From Lichenostomus cassidix (lineage: Eukaryota; Chordata; Aves; Passeriformes; Meliphagidae), in assembly GCA_008360975.2 (NCBI GenBank), contig CM039194.1, forward strand, positions 13,068,426 to 13,132,425: 64,000 nt of DNA. Direction: 5' to 3'. Below the pieces are notes generated by a model. The model did no database searches and had not been told where the DNA came from. It worked only from the letters and a program-made list of their open reading frames with translations. The position numbers and the translations under genes are program-made. Every line of letters starts with the position of its first letter. Position 1 is the first letter of the stretch. This document shows positions 23,599-36,257 of the stretch, in pieces.

Positions 23599-26500
23599 GT
23601 GACAGATTATAACCATGGATTTACAGCTGCACCATCACGTTTTTCATGGTGAACCTGCACAAAGGACCCTCTGTCAACCCAACCTGCACATGGCACCCCA
23701 GTTCTTCCTTTGCACCACAGACAATGCCAGAAAAGCATCTTTCCCTAGGAGTGCACTGGTAAAAGTTGTCACAGGAGAAAAGCTTTCAGTAGACACTAGC
23801 TGAGGCCTGATTTTCAGAGGTTGCATGCGCCATATGGATTCCTCACATACCCAAATCACATAAAGATCATCCCAGCTTCTCTTCTTTAAAGAGACATGGC
23901 AGTCAATAAGTTATTTAAGCATGTTTTGGAAATGCCACCAAGGCTCTCAGCTGACATTGCTCTACTGTCAGCACCAGCAGCACATAGGAATGATCACAAC
24001 AAATTCTGTGGAAATATGACTGCAGATGTTCACTGTCATGTTAAATACGGGCAGCCAGAAAGAATTCCTCTCGCAGGGAAATGAATCTTTACTCCAGCAG
24101 GAGGGTCAGGAACTCGAAGTGAAGGCTACACTGCACACTCCTCTCTGCCACGTTCAGCACTGAAAGTGGGTTGCAGTACAGAGAGGAGAAAGTCACAGCC
24201 CTCTCAGGTTAGCTAGGACAGTCCCAGAGGTGTAAATCACAGGTTTTGTATTGCACCTCGGGCTTCCTGTGAACACCAAGAGAAAAAACCTGTCCTGGGG
24301 ATGTTTCTTGTTGCCTGTTCTTCCACACAAAGTTTTTGTTGGGATTCTGCCCACCAGTGACAACAGCCTCTGCCATGCCAACCTTCTCTTGTAAATGGAA
24401 GTTTCACCTTCCTTTCCCCAAAAGGCTTCTGAGAAAAAAGTGCCTTAATTAGGTTAATTATACCTTTTGCCATCCATGTGCTCACTTCAGCTGTGCAGTT
24501 AGAGTCCATTACATGGTGGTGTTTCCCCAGTTTTCCTGGTGGGAAGCAAATCCAACACCTGAAGTGTGAAGATTTCCATGGCTCAGCTGTCTTGCACATT
24601 TGTTGAATCCAAGGCATGTTTCCACTCCTTGAAAAGCTGGTGCTCCTGGTGCCTCCCTGTGCAAGACCTGCCTGCCCCTGGTTGGCAAGTGACCCTGATT
24701 TCATGAACAAATGGATTTCATTAGGGGCATTTCTCTGTAATGTCAACACAAGTGTTGAGCAACATCTGGTGAACAGTGAAAGAGTCTCTCTGATGCTTGT
24801 GAGATGTGGTACAAATTAGCATCCTCCAGTCTGCTGCTGCTTTTCTGTCTAAATAATATTTTACAGGTAAAGTTTCTGCTGGGAAGCAGTGGGGTTTGCT
24901 CAGTAGCTGCCTAAATCATGTCACAAGAGTTTGGTTTACACTGAGTGACTGCTCGAGGCAGAAGCTGCATCTGTGTGTGCAGTGTCACTGCTCTGGAATG
25001 ATGAACGACCCCAGGTTTGCAGCAACTCCCCTTCCTGTGCTCTGGTGGCCTCCCTGCAATTTGCATTTATGCAGAGTCTTTTACATGATCTCTCTTGCTC
25101 TCTGCAGCTCACTAGAGAATGTCTTTCTTCAGGAGCTTAAAAATTCTCCCAGAATAGAAATCACTAGGGAAGGTGTTTGCATGTAAGTAGGCAAGTCAGG
25201 AAGGGATCTCAGTGTTTTCCTAATGCTAAGGATGCTAACACATTCCTCTCCCTAAGACACACATCCCATTTTCCAGGTTATTTTCTCAGTCCCATGTCAG
25301 TGCAGATGATTTAGGATAACCTGGTGTCTTCACTGGCCTCTGTGTGGAGTCAATGGTTTTGTGTCTTTCATTAGCATTAATCTAAACTGTGACATAGCAA
25401 GCTCTGCAAGTAAAACATCCAGTTAAAAAGTTTTTTACAAAGTTTTGCTTTGTATTTGATACCACCTATAATCAACATTAACAAGATTTGATTGCCCAAA
25501 GGTCTCTTGGTCAAAAAATGTGGATCTAAGGTGATTTTATGTAATTGGTGATGTGTTTTGCAGCTTCTCCCACATCTTGGTCCTTTCCTTAGTCCTGCGA
25601 GTTTGCTATGGGAGATGACTTTTGTGAGTCCAAGAGCAGCTTCAGGAGAAGCCTGTAGCTTTTAAAGCCCCACCTGCCATCGTGGTAAAATGACACAGAC
25701 TTCACCTAAGATTTTTTAGGAAAATCTCAAATTCCACTTTATTTGTGCTGAAGGTCCTGCTGGGTACCCAGGCTGATATTTGGTATTTTGGGTCACATTC
25801 TCAAGGGGCTCCAGGTCTACCCAAATATTTGTGGGAGCAGTGGAGGCAGAGTGGTGTTCATCCAGCTCCTGCATCCCCACTGTTCCCATCACTCCATGGG
25901 ATGGATGCCCTCACTTCCCACAAGAGGGAACTGGCCTCTAGAGCTGCTTCCAGCCCTGGTTTAAGCACCCCCCTTCACAGAAGCTCCATCTGGGCACCCT
26001 GACTGGATGCACTTCATGTAAACTGTTTGTTCCACCACCCACGGTGAGCGACTCGCACAGAAGTTTCACCAGAGACCATAAAACTGCAAACCATAGGTCC
26101 AGATCTCACCATCTGTCACACTTCTGCCTTCCTGCTCCCCAGACAGCACAGTCTCCCACTGGGTTTAAAAGATCTCGAGCTTAAATTTGTTTGTTTGGGA
26201 TTTTCCGCAGAACTTGGTGCTCAGAGGCACTGAGGAAATAAAAGTGTTGTAATCCTAATCATTTACTGCAGACAGGATTGAAGCTGTTCTAATGACAGGG
26301 AAGAAATGGTAATATTCCCCATGATATTAAGTAGGTCTGAACAAAGCTATGAGCACAATGGAACGGAACATTAATGTGAAAAGGGAAAATAAAAACCCTA
26401 CAAGACACAACTGTAGCAAAGAGCCACCAAGGGAGGCACTTAAGCCCACAAAAATCAGCACTCGCAGATGTCAAAGGATCTCGTCATTCTGCACCAAACT

Positions 26501-27841
26501 CAGCCCTTGCTGAGATGTTAAATATGTTTCAAAACCATTGGTGCTTTCACAGACCTCAAGTGAACACAATGTGCAACCAGGTAGCACAAAAAGGTTGTGC
26601 TCTAGAGCTTAATCCTCGTGTGCTGAGTGTAATTTGCTGGATTTGTTCCTTTCCCTCCTTTTCCCAGAAAACTAATGGCTCCAGTGGCTGCGGAAGAGGT
26701 GGCACTTCTGGGGCAGCAATGGCACATGTAGGTTTTGGAGCATCTGCTTTGCTACCTCAGCAGATACCTGTAATGTGGTCCTGAAAATTGATAGAAAATG
26801 TAAATGTTTATTAAAAACATGTCAGCTGGTGGGTTTAGGTACAGCTTCCACTCCAAGCCCCCAAGGACATGATGCTCTGCCCTGTGTGAGAGAGGCTCTG
26901 TTTGAATGATCTTTGCCAATGGTGAGTGTAAAGTTCTGCAGACAGTTTCAAGACAGACCCTTACAAAATCTTAACCAGAACCTGAGGCTTACACTGAAGA
27001 CATTCTGAGGCTTTCATGTCTGTGAACCAATAAAATGTATTAGGGAAAGAAAAGAAGCGATTGAAGACAAAACGCATTTCATCCTCAGCAAGATCTTCTC
27101 TACGTGACACATTTGCTTTCTGCTACTGCTTATCTTCCCCCCTCCCACTCCTCACTCCCCTCTTTTTACTGTTTTAATAATTCAGCACTTACAGCCCAGA
27201 ATTAAATGCTGTGGTGAACTAAGAGCAGCGTGCTGTGTACTGTATTAACGTGCTGGGGGTTTGGTGCTTTGTTCTTTTCCTCTGCTGTTGTTCATGCTTC
27301 CCAGCAGAATCTACACCATGATCCTCTACTTAGTTTTCCTTGTACAGCACGATCTTCAGAAGGACCAACATAATGCAAAAGGCCATCTAATAAAGAAGCA
27401 GAAGCAAAATTGGTTCAACCCTCATTCCTCATCTCCTTTTACAATACTGCTGTCACTTTTTCATTTGTAGTAATCTTGCTTTAATATTTATGTCTCTGCT
27501 TCAGACACAGAGAGTTCTATGAGGACAAATCATGAGTTTTCAATTTCAATGTGGAGGGTTAGGCGAGAGCAGTGAGCTCTGGTGTTCCTGAGTCCATGGG
27601 TCCTGTAGGAACATCCATCTGCAGCTGGGGGCCCTGTGAGGGATCCCTCCTTCCCTCTGGAGGAGCTGCAGGAGAGCTCGAGGTGAGGTTTGGAGGTTAG
27701 GAGAGATCAGCTGGTTTTGCAGAGCTCCTGCTGCTCCAGGGGAATCCAGCAAAGCAGCATCTCCTGCTGGGTTCTTCCTGGACACAGCAAAAAGCCAGAT
27801 TGCCCAGCAGACCTGATAACAGTGTCAGACAGTTCTGGCAC

Positions 27842-27888
27842 GTCTTTAAGGTCCCTTCCAAGCCAAACAATTCTATGATTCCATGATT
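27842..27888 (+). mobile_element. CR1 LINE 3' tail fragment (plus strand)
   Basis: About 45 nt matching the CR1 terminus: AAGGTCCCTTCCAAGCC, then CAATTCTATGATTCCATGAT. Only the extreme 3' end is present. Confidence 0.85.
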
Positions 27889-27984
27889 TTCAAAGGCAAA
27901 ATGTGCCTCAAAAGGATCTCAGGAGATTGTATCCCAAATGGGTTTGCCAGCTGTCCCCCAGAAATGAGCCAGAATGGCATGGAG

Positions 27985-28060
27985 GAAGACACTCCCATTT
28001 TAAAAATGAGACCAGGTGGAAAGGTCAGATCTTTTATTAGAGCTGAATAATGCAGCTTTT
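27985..28060 (-). repeat. Possible MIR fragment (minus strand)
   Basis: ACTCCCATTTTAAAAATGAGACCAGG resembles the reverse MIR segment CCCATTTTACAGATGAGGAAAC in general form only. Confidence 0.28.
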
Positions 28061-31000
28061 CCAGGAACCAGAGCCCTTCTGCATATCTTTTCTCATTTTA
28101 AGTTATGAAAGCAGGGAGTGCTGTGGCTCTGGTATGAGACACTGGAGAGCTGAAGGCAGTAGGCAACAAGAACCTTACACAGCTTGAGAGCATGGGATCA
28201 GTGCTCCCAGCCCAGAAATGGGTCTTATTTTGGTGCAAAAGTCAGCCTCTGACCGAAGGGAGTGGAACAGATGGGCTCAGAGAAAAGCAGTTGCCTCCCT
28301 CCATCTCTCAAGCAAAGATCCAAATCATGATTAAATAACAAACCTGAAAGGGAGATGGCAATGGAGCCAATTTTTCTTACACATAATCTGATTTGTTAAC
28401 CACAGGACCCTCATTAACCAAACTGTCCCTATTAGAATAATAACCTAATTCTGCCCGCAGAAGAAATGAGACCCTTTAACAGATGCTTCTGATCTCAGTG
28501 TCTTCCACATAGGGGATTTGCATCTAATTCCTATTAAATGTGCTCAGAAATAGTTTGTGTTGACTGCAAACCCTTCAATATATTTAATTCTTGGTTTTAT
28601 ATGACTCAACAAAGTATTAGCCACTCCAAAGTAAAAATATTTTTAAAACATCTACAAATAAAGCAAGCAAGGAGAATCTTGACAAACATCATAATTTTCT
28701 TTCTTTCCTTATTTCAACAAGTTCAGTGACCTCATTAAGACCTTTGATATTTGGATTTTTTTCTTCTGTTTTGTAGTTGCACTGGATAAGAACTGCTTTC
28801 AAAGACTCTAGTAGAAAAATAAAAGGAGGTTTCAAGATGTGAAGTACACAAGTGAAAGAGGGAAGATGTTCAACTGGTCCCTTAGAGAGATTAAAGCCAA
28901 CTCCCCATGACTATATCTTCCAGCACCATGATTTTAATTCAAAAGTTCACTTAAATGACTGAGAGTCCTTGTTGTTAATTTTTGGTGACCAAACCACCAT
29001 GCTATTTGTGTTTCCTAAAACTCAGCAGCGTGTGAGAAAGAAATACCCCAAATCCCATTTGATCTCAAAGTAAACTTATCATTTTTCAGCCAGGCAAACG
29101 AAGACTTGTTTGTTAGGCAGGCGAACTTAACTGAAAAAAATTGAAGCTATCAGCATATGCATTTATGAGCAGCTCTTCAGTCACAGATTATTGTTTAAAT
29201 ATGAGGGAAGGAAAGCAGATCTTTATGTAAAAATCAACAGTACATTCCAGCTTCCAGGCTCATTAGAGCAGCAGTGCAGGGAAATGATGGAAGGGAGCAC
29301 TCTCCTGTGTCTTTTATCTATCTGAAAGAAAAACACAGGTTTCTTGTGGTATCACATCAGCCTGATTTGCAGTTGATCGAATATGTGGGACATATCTGCT
29401 GTCAGCTAAATACATGAGTGGAACAATGGGGGAGTGTAGAATCTGTTTGGCTTTCCCCTGCTCCAGAAATCTGTGGGAACATGCTGTCGTTGGGATGTGC
29501 TGAAGAGATGCGCTCTGGCACCTACGCCACAGCGGAGAGCTGCGAGGACAAACATTCGGGAGGAAAGCTGAGCTGATCCTAATTGAAGCAGACACCAGAG
29601 CTCTCTCCTTGGAGCTCCACCAGCTTTGCCAACCTCGTGTCAGGCTCTCCATCACCGTGTGAGGGTCGCCTCCAGGCAGGGCATGCTAAGGATTAATTAT
29701 GCATGCATGTCCTCCCTCCTCTTCCCCACATGTGCACAAACACACTCCAAGTGAGCAAAGGGAAGCGTGTGGGAGCTCCTTCTTGACACCACTGTTGTCA
29801 GGGAGGATGTTGTGCTGCAAGTGAGGGTGTTGGCTCTGTGTCCCATGAGGTTTGGCCACATGAAGATGGTATTGGGGCTGCAGGCATTGCAGGGCTCGTC
29901 TTTAATAGCTTGCTGAGGATAAACGACATAACTGAGATGATTATTTTATTACCCTCAAAGTCTGGCTGCACTTATCTTGCAATTTTTAAGAGGCAATTGT
30001 TCATTTTGCTGTGTGCTGGATTGAGTGGTTTTAAAGATTTCATCTTATCTTTGAGTCTGTATTTTCTACAGTTTTTTTGTTTGGGCTATGGAGAATGATT
30101 TGGTCACATCCACAGCTCAGCATTGTAGGAACAGCTTTCCTGAAGAGGGAAGTGTCTTCCCACCTGGATGCTATGACATTCTCCAGGGTCAGGAAGGCCT
30201 CTGAGACCTGGCAGGGACCATCTGGGGTTTCTGTCCCCTCTTGCAAGTGAGAACACGAGTCATTTGTGAGGAACATCTGGGGATATTTCGTTTAATCAGG
30301 TTTTTTACCGCTCTTGTGGCTTTGGGTATTAGCACTGTGTCTGTTGCTTCTGCTCTCTGTCAGAGGCACATGCAGCAGCTGAATCTCCTAAGAGTCAACT
30401 AAGCCATATTGTTGGCTCCCTCCAGGGGTAGCTGGGTGCAACTTAATAGTCCATGAGATACAGCAAGTCAGTAGAAATGATCTAATGTCCCTTTCTGGTT
30501 TTAAACTCAGTGAAATGGGGAAAATTCTGCTTCTAAAGGAAACGGCAGATGAGCAGTTGCCAGGATCTCCTGCCAGGCTTCCTCCCCAGCTGTGTCCCTG
30601 GGGAGCAGTTCCCTTCTTGCAGTCTTGTTTGCAGATTCTCAGCAGAATGCACAGTTTTCACTGCTGGAGACCAAATCCTCATTTCCATCCTTCTGTGCAG
30701 CCCATTTGCCCTTCCTCCTGCCTCAAACTCTAAGACTGTTTGAGCCCCTCTTTGTGGTGATCGTTTCTGAGAGAAAATTCTCGGTTTATCTCCTTTAACC
30801 AAAACCTGAAAGAGATATCTGTTTTATCTGACATCTGCCTTTCACATGGATCAGGTCAAACACCCACTTGCAAAACACCTCTGACTCTCCTAAATGCAGA
30901 AATCAGTCTTGGTTATCTACTCATTCTTGTTAAGAGCTGCAGCCAAAATAAAAAAAAGTCTACCATGAATTTTTATAGACTCAAAACACCTCTTTTGCTT

Positions 31001-32752
31001 TCGTCTTCTGCAGAGAAAATGTACAATTTAAAGTCATGAGTGCTGATGTATTTGCTGATGTATTTTTCTCTTTCTTGGAAGCATCTGCAAAAGTGCCCAG
31101 AGCTGCCTCTCTCAGCTCCCAAGTAGGTGTCCTCTCCTGTGTGCTTTCTGTAAAATCAATGTTTCTCTGATGTACATGCTTTACTTTACTTTGAGTATTT
31201 CCATATGAAAAGAAACCTTGAGAAAAACTGCGGGACTAGAAATGCCAGAGTCTGTGGATTCCAAGAATGAGTGAATCACAGATGCTTTTTCCTCATCTGA
31301 ATTCAAGGACACACCACATCCGCCATGGCTCCCATTCCTCAGAGGCAGAGGGACAACCTCTCCTGCTTGTTCTACCACATCAGCCACTTTTAACTAACTT
31401 ACAAACTGTTCTGATTTTTGCTGTAAGTTAGAAAAGCTTGTAGAGCAATGTGATGAGCTCTCACCTCACCTGGCTGCAACAGGCACTCTGCAGAGGTGAG
31501 TCCAGAGAGCAGGTGGTTGTCACTGGATTGTCTCTCCAGCAGAACCAGGTGACAATCCAGTTAATGCCTCTGCTTTTACCTAATTTTCCTGCTGAATGGC
31601 ACTAGAGATCTCAGGGAGAAATCCTGTGGAGCACTCACTGGGAACTCCCAGCCACAAATCCCAAACCAATCAATTGAACAAGACTGATCAGGGTGAACAT
31701 GTAGTGGTTGCCAAGGTTATCAATCATTATGAACTCTATTTCCCTAGGACTAGTTTAGAGGGAAACTATTCTGTAATTAATTACAAATTCATTGTAAGGT
31801 ACTAGCACAGGTACAGCCCAGAACTGATATTCTCTGTCCTTTCCCACTGTGCAGCCCAGAGGCCACAAACAGCACTGCAAACACAGATGTCTGCATTTGC
31901 ATCCAGGCAAACCCTCCTCACTCATGCTCACATCCTGGGACAGGCAAACAGTGATGCTGTTGGATTTCACTCAAGATTCCTGCCTGCAGGAATGAGCTGG
32001 AGGTGATGTTGTCACCAGCCAAGTGACCAAGAGAGCTCAACTTCTTGGATCTTCCATTCCAACGCAATCTTCATCCCTTTTATGTTTCTTAATCTTTTTA
32101 AAAATCCATCAGTCAGAGGCTAGTGATGGCTCATCACTACAAAAACAAAGAGAGCTTAAAATATTTGCTTCCTCTGCTTAAGGTTTACAATCCTTAGTAG
32201 TAAGTTATTAAGGAAGTTGCAGAGGAATCAAATGAGAACAGAATAATTAATAAATTTGCTTCATAAAATGATTAAAGGAAATGTAGAGAAGTTCCAGCAA
32301 TCTCTTAATGTATTAAATAACGAGCAAGTAATTTCTTTTTAGTTTTGCTGTGTAAATTCATTTGGAGCATCTGTAATTTAAAATAGCCCTGAGATTTACA
32401 TAATTTTGCAGCCACTGCTTTTACATTATGCCAAATTCAGTCCCAGAAAGGTGGCTGCAGCTCTCACTCTTCATTTTTCCAGATTAATGAACACAAGAGT
32501 TTCTTTGGTTTTCCTTGGGCGATTACCCTTGGCAAGCCTCTATTTTTTTTTTTTCCCCAAATTATCTGCCTTGTCCATGGCCCCTCTTAGCCTGCTAGTA
32601 CAAAGCAAGTGAGGGTTCTTTCCAAACTTACTAATGATAAAGAGTGTTCATTCTCCCAGTTGTCTTTGGTACAATCTGTTTCAAATGCTGGCACTGATGA
32701 TGTCTCAGAACAGTGTAGGAGGGATGCCTGAGCGTGACTGAGCCACAGAGTT

Positions 32753-32804
32753 AAAAAAAAAAAAAAAAGAAAAAAAGAAAAAAAGAAAAAAAGAAAAAAA
32801 AAAA
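32753..32804 (+). repeat. A-rich octamer repeat (GAAAAAAA)n
   Basis: Sixteen A residues, then G at 32769, 32777, 32785 and 32793 separated by seven A each, then eleven A. The exact period of 8 indicates replication-slippage growth. Confidence 0.9.
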
Positions 32805-34792
32805 GATAGATTCCTTTTAAATAGAAAAGAAAATCCAAGGAAGCCATGCCCGGTCTAAAACAAAACAAACCAAGCCAGCTAAGTTTATTGTCTGGATTGC
32901 TAATTGTACTGGATTGTTCAGCTGTCCCGAAAATGTCTCTTTAATCATTCAGAGAGGCTGAAGCCCGGGTCTCCAGAGATCATGTTCTGATCTCTCACAT
33001 ATGGTATCTCACACCGTTCATTAGACCCACTGCTCCAGTCACATGGAAAAGATGCTCAGACTATTTCCATCTGTATCTGCTACTTTTCTTCCTGAATGTG
33101 TCAGTCTCACGATGAGGGCAGTGACTCCAGCTGATACAGACACAATTGCTGATTGCAAAGAGAGGCACTGCTGTGAAAATAAAGAGAAGAGGGGGTTATT
33201 TCTGTCTGGGCTCGGGCTTTGTGAGGCATCCCTGCCCTGCAGAACAGCAAATTCCCTTGTGGGAGGAAAATGCTGAGATCACAGGTGCTAATCAGTGAAA
33301 AGAGGATGAGTGACCCTGCGAACAAACTGCGGGACTGGGATGCCCAAAAACTGGGCTCAGCTCCAAGAGAAAGGAAAAAATCTCATCAATCTTGTGAGAT
33401 TCAGTTCTCAGCTCTCAGCACACCAGGAAGTCTGGCTGCTTCATTTCGGGGGTGAGATGGGAGCAGAGACTTGCTTTGCACAATGGGAAGCAGGATTTCT
33501 TGCTCTTCCCTCTACGTGTTTGGTGCTGGCAGTAGAGAAGTGAGGAACTGAGAAGTGAGAAAAAGGCAATTTTTTCCAGGATAGCTGTAAGCCAGTTGGG
33601 ACTGACTTTGTGTCCCTGCTGGAGGGACAGAGCTCACATGGAGCCCAGCTAAGGATGCAAGAAACTCCTTTTTATCAGCCTGTCTCCAGCCACACAAGCA
33701 GAAGGTTCAGTACTGGCAGTTACCAGCAAATCCAGGTCAGGGGATTCCTGAGCAGCACAGAGCACTTGCCAGGGGACCCCAGAATGTCACATCCAACTCC
33801 TCAGCCTGCACTTGGTGGAGAGAGTGATGTGTGAAGTGTCGAGTCAGTACAAATGTCACTGCCAAGGGTCTTCAGAGTCATGGTGACAAGAGGAGACACT
33901 AGTGCCAAGAGTTCTGACACAGGAAAAATGCTGTCACTGCCACCACCTCCAGCTTGGAGATTTATTGATGGTAACTTGGGATGTGCCATAAACAGGAGTG
34001 ATACTAAATGAGTCTGATGGTCTCAGGGGCTAAGTTTTACTACCCAAAGTGTGAACTCTCTCTGTGTCACTGAGATCCTGAGGCATTTTCCCAGCAGCTC
34101 CCACGATCTCATTAAATGCTCTCCAGAGAAGAGCTCCAACCCCAGGGAGCTATCCCTGCTCAGCATCACCAGGGGCTGAGGACAGACAGACACCTGCCAG
34201 GGACCCCAGCCAGCCCTCCTGGTGGACATTGCTGATACCTCCCCGGGCACTCAGCCTCCCTCCATGGTTTTGTGAGGAAACCAGAAATTGCCACACAGGT
34301 GTCCCCGAGTACCAACACATTCTCAGTGTCAGAGGCTTCAACCTCAGTGCCTGGAGCTGGGCTGGGACTGCACTGAACCTTGGAGAACCTTTGCTCTGCC
34401 CTCTCAGAGTGGTTTCCTCAGCTCCTGAGGTCAAACCCATGCTTTCCTTCTGGAGTCCCTGGCCACAAAAGGCTGTGCTCTTGTGCAAAGGCTTTCCTTC
34501 TGCTCCATGTATGCATCTGGGGAAGCAGTAGCCTCTTTCTGCCAAGGGGTTCCCATGTTCAGATAACTCATTTTACCCCAGGAGCAGCAAAATCTTCAGC
34601 AGAGCCCTGGGGACAGTGATTCCATTCTTCTGAGTCCCTTCTGCCTATCAAAAGTCTGTGGAGACCAAAGGCAGACCCCATTGCCAAAAAGCCATGATCT
34701 TCACAGGTTGCCTTCACCAGGAAGAAAATCATCTAGTCCAGAGAACCTGCAGCTCATCTCAGGAGAAAGGTTTATTTGGGTGACCTTGCTGA

Positions 34793-36072
<1,280 letters not shown>

Positions 36073-36257
36073 GGTTGTCAGTCCTGCAGAAAGTGCTGGA
36101 CACTGCAGCCGAGAAGAACTGGCAGGTGACAGCTGTCAACATCCTGACAACAACAGAGGAGGGGTACCGAGTGCTCTTCCAGGAGCTGGAGAAGAAGAAG
36201 GAGAGGCTGGTGGTGGTGGACTGCGAGTCTGAGAGGCTGAACATCATCCTTAACAAG
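36073..36257 (+). CDS. GRIA1: GRIA1 exon 4 (amino-terminal domain)
   Basis: This 185-nt exon encodes residues about 154-215: [18 protein letters not shown], then [36 protein letters not shown] and the end IILNK. It continues the amino-terminal domain. Its 3' boundary is fixed by phase and by the next exon starting IIKLEK. The donor is AAG followed by GTTGTG, a poor match to the consensus at +3 to +6. The reading frame stays open for 27 codons into intron 4 before a stop at 36339-36341, so intron retention would give a truncated ATD-only product. The end IILNK differs from the mammalian AILGQ as I recall it, so this boundary is the least conserved part of the exon. Confidence 0.95.

Noticed and set aside
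32587..32868. Phe-rich minus-strand open frame
   Set aside because: It is the translation of the A-rich octamer repeat.
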